Shown piece after piece: positions 6,362-11,300 of a DNA stretch of 11,300 bases. Made by a program: the position numbers and the translations under genes. Under the pieces are notes generated by a model. The model was given only the letters and a program-made list of their open reading frames with translations, did not search any database and was not told the DNA's origin. The first letter of the stretch is position 1. Each line of letters starts with the position of its first letter. Origin of the DNA: Deltaproteobacteria bacterium (GTDB lineage: Bacteria > Desulfobacterota > Desulfobacteria > Desulfobacterales > JAFDCJ01); the NCBI GenBank assembly GCA_019310665.1, contig JAFDDW010000127.1:1-11300 (forward strand), read 5' to 3'.

Positions 6362-6376
6362 TCCGCCTCCGGCGGA
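6362..6376. terminator. GC-rich hairpin between convergent genes
   Basis: TCCGCC (6362-6367) and GGCGGA (6371-6376) form a perfect 6-bp stem with a TCC loop, just 6 bp past the end of the minus-strand transporter gene and after the repeat array. It could act as a bidirectional terminator, but no T tract follows on either strand. It shares the CTCCGCC word with the elements at 9947 and 10216. Confidence 0.35.
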
Positions 6377-6382
6377 TCCGGG

Positions 6383-7612
6383 TTAGTTACCGCGGGCATC
6401 TTTTCCCGGCGGCCGCAGAGTGGTGATCAGTATAAAGCCGATCACGGCCAATACGGTCAGGATGAGAAAGACCAGCCGGTAGCTTCCGGTTATATCGAAT
6501 AGGCGTCCGGCCATCAGCGGGCCGAGCGCACCCCCCAGTGTCCCGCTGAACAAGACGATACCGAACAGCAGCCCGTGTGATCCGATGCCGAAAAGCTCGG
6601 CCACCATCGGCGACATTACCGTAAACAATCCGCCGTGGGCAAAGCCGTAAACGGTGGCAAAAAGAAACAGCATCCACGCCGCATGGGATACCTGCAGCCA
6701 GATAAGCCCGCACAGCAGGATGACAAAGCAGATAATCAGTGCGCGCTTGCCCCCGATTCTGTCGTTCACCGTGCCCATGGTAAACCGGCCCAGCATACTC
6801 ACACCGCCAATGGTTGAAAGTACACCCGCCGCAATTGCCGGGGGCAGGCCAAGATCTCTGGCGTGGGGCACGATATGCACAACAATGGTCAGCAAACAAA
6901 AGAAAACCATGAATTCGGCAAGACATAAGGTCCAAAACTGTCTCGTCCGGCACGCCTCCCTCAGTGACAGACCGCCCTCCCCGGCGGCGATCGCTGTTGC
7001 GGCGGACTCGCCGTTGCCGCCATCCGGGAGCATACCCACACTCTGCGGATCGCGGCGCATCACCTGGGCCACGGCCACGAGCGCCACCAGGGCGGCCGAA
7101 CCAATAGTAAAACAGGCGTATCGCCAGCCAAAGGCGGCAATCAGGGCTGTGGCTATCAAAGGCACGAAAAGCTGGCCGCAGCCGGTACCCACCTTGACAA
7201 TGCCCGACATCATGCCGCGGCGTTTGACAAACCAGCGTGCTATGGTGGACAGTGTAATGACGTCATGGGTGCTGTAGCCGATACCGACCAGCAAACCGTA
7301 GAGCAGATAGAGCTGCCAGGGCAGCTGGATGTAGGACAGCAGCAGGTATCCGATCCCCAGTGAGGCTCCGGCCACCGTGATAAGAATTTTGGGACCGATC
7401 CGGTCATTAAGCCGGCCGGCCAGAATGCCGACGGCTCCCATGACAAAAAAGGCCAGGGACGAGGCTCCCGCTATCGTTGTCCGCGACCAGCCGAATTCGG
7501 CCTGAAATTCCCTGAAAAATACCCCGTAAGCAAACAAGGCACCAATACTGACCGCTTGAATTGCGAAACCGGCGGCCACAATATTGTAACCGTAAAAATA
7601 TTTTGACCTCAC
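6383..7612 (-). CDS. MFS transporter, monocarboxylate/oxalate-formate antiporter type
   Basis: This 409-residue permease has about twelve membrane helices in two six-helix bundles. The N-terminal YGYNIVAAGF and FAYGVFFREFQAEFGWSRTTIAGASS resemble the MCT/OFA branch of the major facilitator superfamily, whose members move monocarboxylates or dicarboxylates. The helix 2-3 loop carries motif A, GRLNDRIGPK (66-75), echoed in the second half by GTVNDRIGGKRA. A hydrophilic linker of about 40 residues rich in Gly/Ala/Glu separates the halves. Translation starts at GTG (7612) with AGGGAG (complement of 7618-7623) 5 nt away; the protein then begins directly with the usual short cytosolic tail. It runs convergent to the nitroreductase operon and divergent from the small gene at 7835. 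Family is firm, substrate unknown. Confidence 0.9.
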   Translation of the reverse strand: MRSKYFYGYNIVAAGFAIQAVSIGALFAYGVFFREFQAEFGWSRTTIAGASSLAFFVMGAVGILAGRLNDRIGPKILITVAGASLGIGYLLLSYIQLPWQLYLLYGLLVGIGYSTHDVITLSTIARWFVKRRGMMSGIVKVGTGCGQLFVPLIATALIAAFGWRYACFTIGSAALVALVAVAQVMRRDPQSVGMLPDGGNGESAATAIAAGEGGLSLREACRTRQFWTLCLAEFMVFFCLLTIVVHIVPHARDLGLPPAIAAGVLSTIGGVSMLGRFTMGTVNDRIGGKRALIICFVILLCGLIWLQVSHAAWMLFLFATVYGFAHGGLFTVMSPMVAELFGIGSHGLLFGIVLFSGTLGGALGPLMAGRLFDITGSYRLVFLILTVLAVIGFILITTLRPPGKDARGN

Positions 7613-7650
7613 GCTATCTCCCTGATTCTTCCCATATTAGGCCCTTAGTG

Positions 7651-7684
7651 GCCTTTATCTGACAACATGTTGTAAGATAAAGGC
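7651..7684. repeat. 34-bp near-perfect palindrome
   Basis: GCCTTTATCT (7651-7660) and AGATAAAGGC (7675-7684) are exact inverses, and between them lies ACAACATGTTGT (7662-7673), itself a perfect 12-bp palindrome. Only the G7661/A7674 pair breaks the symmetry. It sits 38 bp upstream of the GTG of the MFS transporter and 151 bp upstream of the gene at 7835. It may be an operator for a dimeric or tetrameric regulator of these divergent genes, or a hairpin-forming part of the neighbouring repeat unit. On the minus strand a -35-like TTGTCA falls inside it, with TAATAT 20 bp further on, spacing too long for a confident promoter. Confidence 0.75.
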
Positions 7685-7745
7685 TTGAGGTTTCAGGATT
7701 TAGCACCTCAACTCCCTGACACCCGAAACCTGACACCTGACACCT
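7685..7745. repeat. inverted 7-bp-period array (CCTGACA/CCTGAAA words)
   Basis: From 7715 four consecutive heptamers run CCTGACA, CCCGAAA, CCTGACA, CCTGACA, then CCT. Upstream, AGGTTTCAGG (7688-7697) is the inverse word (CCTGAAACCT on the other strand). TTGAGG (7685-7690) pairs with CCTCAA (7706-7711). Immediately after the array a perfect TATAAT stands at 7745-7750 with no matching -35 box. It directly follows the 34-bp palindrome, in the divergent spacer between the MFS transporter and the gene at 7835. Confidence 0.6.
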
Positions 7746-7834
7746 ATAATATTGTCTTATTTGGTTTATCTCATGGATTGTGATATTTTTCAACGAGATG
7801 AAATAGAAACCCAATATTCTGTTCAGGAGCCGCC

Positions 7835-8125
7835 ATGACCTATGACGAATACCTCGCAAGCATCAAGAACGCACAGCCATCTTCAGAACTTTCCGAAACG
7901 CTTCGATCTTTGTGGTGGGATAAAAAGGGGGAATGGGATACGGCCCACGCAATCGCCCAGGAGATTTCGACCACGCAAGGCAGCGCTGTGCACGCCTATC
8001 TCCACCGGGAGGAAGGGGTTTTGTGGAACGCCGACTACTGGTATTCCCGTGCCGGCAGAATGCGGCCGGACATACCGTTGGAAGAGGAATGGCAGTTGCT
8101 TGTCGAAGAAATGCTGGCGTCTTAA
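7835..8125 (+). CDS. conserved small protein of unknown function
   Basis: This is a 96-residue soluble protein. Its centre has the pattern AHAIAQEI...GSAVHAYLHREEGVLWNADYWYSRAGR (about residues 37-73), a set of helices rich in Trp, Tyr and His. I recall this pattern from many short 'hypothetical' proteins of proteobacteria and cyanobacteria that share AYLHR-EGD--NA-YWY-RAGR. The function of that group is not known to me. AGGAG (7825-7829) lies 5 nt from the ATG. The overlapping frame from 7842 is a shadow. It may be read with ilvD, 144 bp downstream, but ilvD has its own candidate promoter. No signal peptide or membrane helix is present. Confidence 0.8.
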   Translation: MTYDEYLASIKNAQPSSELSETLRSLWWDKKGEWDTAHAIAQEISTTQGSAVHAYLHREEGVLWNADYWYSRAGRMRPDIPLEEEWQLLVEEMLAS

Positions 8126-8204
8126 ACTATAATAAATCCGGATCGGATACGCCTTACAATCTTGATCCAACTTCTAAAATCTGCCAGACCTGTCCGTCGA
8201 TATA

Positions 8205-8232
8205 TTGATTTAAGTAGATAATGGCTTATGTT
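8205..8232 (+). promoter_or_regulatory. candidate promoter for ilvD
   Basis: TTGATT (8205-8210), a 16-bp spacer and TATGTT (8227-8232) give four of six matches in each box, about 37 nt before the ilvD ATG. The 8126-8269 spacer shows no leader peptide rich in Leu, Ile or Val codons and no attenuator-like hairpin. Confidence 0.3.
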
Positions 8233-8269
8233 ACGAAGTAATACCGTAAAACAAAAATAAGGAATCCTT

Positions 8270-9949
8270 ATGGCACAGAAATTAAATAAATACAGCTCAC
8301 GTGTCACCGGTCCGAAGTCACAGGGGGCATCGCAGGCCATGCTTTATGGTGCCGGTTTGACCGACGAGGATATGGGCAAAGCCCAGGTGGGGATCAGCAG
8401 TATGTGGTTCGAAGGCAATACCTGCAACATGCATTTGAACCATCTGGCCGCCAAAGTCAAAGAAGGCGTTGAGGCGGCGGGGCTGGTGGGGCTGCGCTTT
8501 AATACGATCGGGGTCAGTGACGGCATATCCATGGGAACCGAAGGAATGAGCTATTCTCTGCAGTCACGGGACCTGATTGCCGACTCCATCGAAACGGTCA
8601 TGCGCGCCCAATGGTACGATGCCAACATTTCACTGCCGGGTTGCGACAAAAACATGCCCGGGTGCCTGATAGCCATGGCCCGCATCAACCGGCCGTCGCT
8701 GATGGTTTACGGCGGCACCATTCGCGCCGGTCATCTGGATGATGTAAAACTGGACATTGTTTCGGCTTTCCAGAGTTACGGCGAGTATATTGCAGGCACC
8801 ATCGACGAGCAGCGCCGCCAGGCTATTGTCAAAAACAGCTGCCCGGGCGCCGGCGCCTGCGGCGGCATGTATACCGCCAATACAATGGCATCGGCCATTG
8901 AAGCCATGGGCATGTCGCTGCCTTTCAGCGCCAGCCGGCCGGCCGAGTCCTCCGAGAAACTGGCCGAATGCGCCCAAGTGGGTTCCGCCATCCGGCGTCT
9001 GCTGGAAGCCGATACCAAGCCGCGGGATATCATGACTCGCAAGGCTTTCAAAAACGCCATGGTGGTCCTGACAACCCTGGGCGGATCGACCAACGCCGTG
9101 CTGCACCTGATCGCCATGGCGCGGGCCGTGGATGTCCCCCTGACCATCGATGACTTCCAGCACGTCAGTGACCGGACCCCGCTGCTGGCCGATATGAAAC
9201 CAAGCGGCATCTATGTCCAGGAAGATTTGGACGCAGTCGGCGGCATTCCGGCCCTGATGAAATATCTGCTCGAAGAGGGAATGCTGCACGGGGACTGTCT
9301 GACGGTCACCGGCCAAACCCTGGCCGAGAACCTCAGAGACGCTCCGGGGCTGGCCGAAGACCAGAAGATCATCAGCCCGCTGGATAAGCCGGTACATAAA
9401 AACGGGCACATTCAAATCCTGCGGGGCAACCTGGCGCCGGAAGGGGCGGTAGGCAAAATCACGGGCAAAGAAGGCCTTTCTTTTACCGGTCCGGCCAATG
9501 TCTTCGATTCAGAGGAACTGATGCTGGAAGCCCTGCAAAACAATCAGATTAAAAAAGGTGATGTGATTATCATTCGCTACGAAGGTCCCCAGGGAGGACC
9601 CGGCATGCCGGAAATGCTCACCCCCACCTCGGCCATTGTGGGGGCCGGTCTTGGAAAAGATGTGGCCCTGCTCACCGACGGCCGTTTCTCGGGCGGTTCC
9701 CACGGCTTTATCGCCGGCCATATCACCCCCGAAGCCCAGGCGGGCGGACCCCTGGCACTGGTAGTCAACGGAGATCAAATTACCATCGATGTGGAAACAA
9801 ACACCCTCAGTGTTGCGCTGAGTGATGAAGAACTGACGGCCCGGCGCAAAAGCTGGACCCCACCGCCCTTCAAGGCCACCCGTGGAACGCTGTACAAGTA
9901 CATCAAAAATGTTAAATCCGCTTCGGAGGGTTGCGTCACCGACGAATAA
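8270..9949 (+). CDS. ilvD: dihydroxy-acid dehydratase
   Basis: IlvD dehydrates 2,3-dihydroxy-isovalerate and 2,3-dihydroxy-3-methylvalerate to the 2-keto acids that precede valine, leucine and isoleucine. The 559-residue length and SSRVTGPKSQGASQAMLYGAGL start fit the shorter IlvD class. Iron-sulfur ligands are visible as Cys52 in GNTCNMHL, Cys125 in GCDKNMPGC and Cys197 in CPGAGACGGMYTANTMA. Asp84 in GVSDGISMG and Asp126/Lys127 beside Cys125 mark the metal site. The C-terminal domain carries YEGPQGGPGMPEML and DGRFSGGSHGFIAGHITPEA with the catalytic serine. AAGGA (8259-8263) lies 6 nt from the ATG. leuD, from the same pathway, is convergent rather than co-transcribed. Its TAA forms the first bases of a repeat element. 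A long minus-strand frame inside it (8630-9415) is a shadow. Confidence 0.97.
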   Translation: MAQKLNKYSSRVTGPKSQGASQAMLYGAGLTDEDMGKAQVGISSMWFEGNTCNMHLNHLAAKVKEGVEAAGLVGLRFNTIGVSDGISMGTEGMSYSLQSRDLIADSIETVMRAQWYDANISLPGCDKNMPGCLIAMARINRPSLMVYGGTIRAGHLDDVKLDIVSAFQSYGEYIAGTIDEQRRQAIVKNSCPGAGACGGMYTANTMASAIEAMGMSLPFSASRPAESSEKLAECAQVGSAIRRLLEADTKPRDIMTRKAFKNAMVVLTTLGGSTNAVLHLIAMARAVDVPLTIDDFQHVSDRTPLLADMKPSGIYVQEDLDAVGGIPALMKYLLEEGMLHGDCLTVTGQTLAENLRDAPGLAEDQKIISPLDKPVHKNGHIQILRGNLAPEGAVGKITGKEGLSFTGPANVFDSEELMLEALQNNQIKKGDVIIIRYEGPQGGPGMPEMLTPTSAIVGAGLGKDVALLTDGRFSGGSHGFIAGHITPEAQAGGPLALVVNGDQITIDVETNTLSVALSDEELTARRKSWTPPPFKATRGTLYKYIKNVKSASEGCVTDE

Positions 9950-10043
9950 TTACTCCGCCCTGAAAAATAGCATATTCAGGGTGATAAATATTTCTTTCAA
10001 AACTGAAAATTGTTTTATGGCCCTAGGTCCGGCGGATTAATTA
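9947..10043. repeat. 97-bp element with TAATTACTCCGCC termini, copy 1
   Basis: TAATTACTCCGCC (9947-9959) and GGCGGATTAATTA (10031-10043) are inverse at 12 of 13 positions. The left end overlaps the ilvD stop codon. Inside, CCCTGAA (9958-9964) pairs with TTCAGGG (9975-9981), a 7-bp hairpin that could help end ilvD transcription, although only a loose T/A-rich stretch follows. The left interior (TGAAAAATAGC, then ATA and CAGG-TG, ATAAA, TATTT) is also found, inverted, in the element at 10216-10320. Confidence 0.65.
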
Positions 10044-10215
10044 CTTAATGCTGCGCATTTGATTTTTATATTTTTGTTTTTTAATTCATTGTATCTGCTT
10101 GGGCCTAAAGAAACATAGCAGAAATTATATGGCCGAAATCATGTATAATTTTTTATTTACGATAAGATAGATTCCGTATTTATGAGCCGTTGTGTGATTG
10201 ATTTTCAATAATAAT
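10044..10215. other. AT-rich spacer between two inverted element copies
   Basis: This is the middle of the 382-bp convergent gap between ilvD and leuD. It is AT-rich with no open frame longer than a few codons that has a ribosome site, no RNA gene I can recognise, and no strong hairpin with a T tract. Confidence 0.5.
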
Positions 10216-10320
10216 TAATTACTCCGCCCGGATCAGCGTCAACATCGCTTCATCAGATTTCAAAGTACAAAAATACTTTATCTGCACCTGATATCGCTAT
10301 TTTTCAAGGTGGCGTAATTA
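10216..10320. repeat. 105-bp element with TAATTACTCCGCC termini, copy 2 (inverted)
   Basis: TAATTACTCCGCCC (10216-10229) repeats 14 bp of 9947-9960 exactly, and GGTGGCGTAATTA (10308-10320) is its inverse at 11 of 13 positions. Read on the minus strand the interior (TTGAAAAATAGC, then GATAT, CAGGTG, ATAAA, TATTT) follows copy 1 in order, so the two are diverged copies in opposite orientation. AAAGTA (10262-10267) and TACTTT (10274-10279) form a hairpin, extended by CAGAT/ATCTG across a 3-nt bulge. It ends 11 bp before the leuD stop. Confidence 0.65.
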
Positions 10321-10331
10321 GAAGCATCCGG

Positions 10332-10967
10332 CTACAGCGCGTAGAGATCATATTCCTTTTCGAAGCGGGTGATGTCTGACACATACTGCAGGGTCTGATC
10401 GATATCATCCAGACCTTTTATCAGCTGTTCCTTGGCCCCGGGCTCAATGACGAAATTGAACGCCATCGGGACGGTCCCCTGAAACACAACCTGCTGTTTT
10501 TCCAGGTCCACCGCCGTCTGCAATCCGGTGTGCTCATCGACCAATTTAAAGATGGCGTCGACTTCATTTTCCGACAGTTCAATCACCAGCAATCCGTTTT
10601 TGGTGGCATTGATTCTGAATATATCGGCAAACGCCGGCAGGTGCTGACCTCCCGCCTCTTTCCAGGGGGCTATAATCACCCGGTAACCGTCCTGAACCAG
10701 GGCCCAGACGGCATGCTCCCGACTGGAGCCGCAGCCGAAATTATTGCGGGTCACCAGTATGGAGCGGCCCTCAAACCGCGGCTGATTCAGCTCGAATTCC
10801 GTATCGGACTCGCCACTGGCGGTATAACGCCAGTCAAAAAAAGCATTCGGCCCGTATCCGGTCCGCTTAATTGATTTTAAAAACTGTTTGGGAATGATGG
10901 CATCGGTGTCCACATTGGCCCGGTTGAGCGTGGCAACAATGCCGGTGTGGGTGGTGAAGGTTTTCAT
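10332..10967 (-). CDS. leuD: 3-isopropylmalate dehydratase small subunit
   Basis: LeuD pairs with LeuC to isomerise 2-isopropylmalate to 3-isopropylmalate in leucine synthesis. The 211-residue protein fits the bacterial LeuD type: NRANVDTDAIIPKQFL (15-30), GYGPNAFFDWRY (37-48), NNFGCGSSREHAVWAL (75-90) and the C-terminal helix LDDIDQTLQYVSDITRFEKEYD. The ATG at 10967 is chosen over an upstream in-frame TTG at 11000 because GAGGAG (complement of 10973-10978) is 5 nt away and the family starts here. Where relatives read IIAPSFADIF, this protein reads IIAP, then ten extra residues WKEAGGQHLP (102-111), then AFADIF. That insertion is discussed as a finding. The partner leuC is not in the window and could lie past the right edge. 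Confidence 0.95.
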   Translation of the reverse strand: MKTFTTHTGIVATLNRANVDTDAIIPKQFLKSIKRTGYGPNAFFDWRYTASGESDTEFELNQPRFEGRSILVTRNNFGCGSSREHAVWALVQDGYRVIIAPWKEAGGQHLPAFADIFRINATKNGLLVIELSENEVDAIFKLVDEHTGLQTAVDLEKQQVVFQGTVPMAFNFVIEPGAKEQLIKGLDDIDQTLQYVSDITRFEKEYDLYAL

Positions 10968-10999
10968 TTTTTCTCCTCTTACACTATTTACCACTAACA

Positions 11000-11028
11000 A
11001 TTATCGAATAGCCCCTAACCCGGATAAA
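11000..11028 (-). promoter_or_regulatory. weak candidate promoter for leuD
   Basis: On the minus strand TTTATC (complement of 11023-11028), a 17-bp spacer and GATAAT (complement of 11000-11005) could drive leuD from about 11 nt inside the repeat-array edge. The -10 is good, the -35 poor. If used, leuD would not depend on a promoter beyond the repeat unit. Confidence 0.25.
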
Positions 11029-11036
11029 CCGGAAAA

Positions 11037-11269
11037 TGCCTGAGAAAAGAAATGCCTAAATTGCCTAAAGTGCCTAAAATGCCTAAAGTAAATGGATTCT
11101 ATCTATTTTATAAAAATAGAAACTCACGCTAAGTTGGCATTTCATTGTTCTGATCTCTACCCTCCCATACTGCCAGCGTCAACGACTTATAAAAAAGATG
11201 GAGCGAAGCGACGCCATAATTTTAGGCATTTTAGGCACTTTAGTGCATTTTAGGCATTCTGTTTAGGCA
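11037..11269. repeat. inverted TGCCTAAA array around GGAGCGAAGCGAC core
   Basis: Left arm: TGCCTAAA at 11053, 11062, 11071 and 11080, exactly 9 bp apart, plus TGCCTGAG at 11037. Right arm: the inverse TTTAGGCA at 11221, 11230, 11249 and 11262, with a variant TTTAGTGCA at 11239. Read as inverses the arms match closely over some 35-40 bp. The centre (11088-11220) has CTATTTTATAAAAATAG (11103-11119), a near-palindrome, and TGGCA (11135-11139) pairing with TGCCA (11171-11175), flanked by ACGC/GCGT. It also has a core running from TTATAAAAA (11187) through GGAGCGAAGCGAC (11200-11212), where ATGG-A-GCG pairs with CGCCAT (11212-11217 area). No ORF is present; this explains most of the 333-bp stretch upstream of leuD. 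Confidence 0.8.
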
Positions 11270-11300
11270 TTTCTTGGGGCCCCTTGATTTTTACACAAAA

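Noticed and set aside
7842..8132. alternative frame over the gene at 7835
   Set aside because: It is Arg/Pro/Ser-rich shadow sequence with no ribosome site, while the 7835 frame has AGGAG and a recognisable family pattern.
8126..8269. attenuator leader peptide for ilvD
   Set aside because: No short frame rich in Ile, Leu or Val codons and no competing hairpins with a T tract are visible.
8630..9415. 261-codon minus-strand frame
   Set aside because: It lies wholly inside ilvD, which has full family motifs; its translation looks like an antisense shadow with no domain.
11037..11269. CRISPR array
   Set aside because: The repeated unit is 8-9 bp and contiguous, without unique spacers of 30 bp or so, arms are inverted, and no cas gene is present.

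Overview
The window looks like chromosomal DNA from a Gram-negative bacterium, most likely a sulfate-reducer-type member of Desulfobacterota (Desulfobacterales). That assignment is an inference from moderate-GC genes separated by AT-rich spacers full of short repeats, from signal-peptide proteins, and from the overall style of the proteins. There is no rRNA, tRNA or other phylogenetic marker, and no phage, plasmid or CRISPR locus.

Layout. Bases 1-2813 carry four plus-strand genes: a PA2779-type membrane-anchored protein, a two-domain FHA protein behind a near-consensus sigma70 promoter, a secreted protein of unknown function, and a 72-residue two-helix membrane protein. An EamA/DMT transporter (2882-3811) converges with an 11-bp gap on a minus-strand aspartate kinase (3823-5040). 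After a 368-bp divergent spacer with promoters facing both ways, a nitroreductase and a GYD-domain protein form a two-gene operon (5409-6256). They converge on a minus-strand MFS transporter (6383-7612). A small conserved-looking gene of unknown function (7835-8125) precedes ilvD (8270-9949), which converges across 382 bp on minus-strand leuD (10332-10967). The last 333 bp are non-coding.

Function. lysC, ilvD and leuD are housekeeping genes of aspartate-family and branched-chain amino-acid synthesis, and two permeases lie among them. ilvD and leuD are not co-transcribed. No leuC is visible; it could lie beyond the right edge, in which case a repeat element of about 230 bp would separate it from leuD.

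The most unusual content is in the spacers. Two of them (6257-6360 and 11037-11269) carry inverted arrays of a short tandem word (7-bp period in one, 9-bp in the other). These surround a shared core block of about 29 bp containing GGAGCG-N-AGCGAC. A third spacer (7651-7745) has a 34-bp near-perfect palindrome followed by another inverted 7-bp-period array. The ilvD-leuD spacer holds two diverged, oppositely oriented copies of a roughly 100-bp element with 13-bp terminal inverted repeats. Another 72-bp inverted-repeat unit begins at the stop codon of the first gene. Together they look like several families of small modular intergenic elements. leuD also carries an apparent 10-residue in-frame insertion next to a normally conserved loop.
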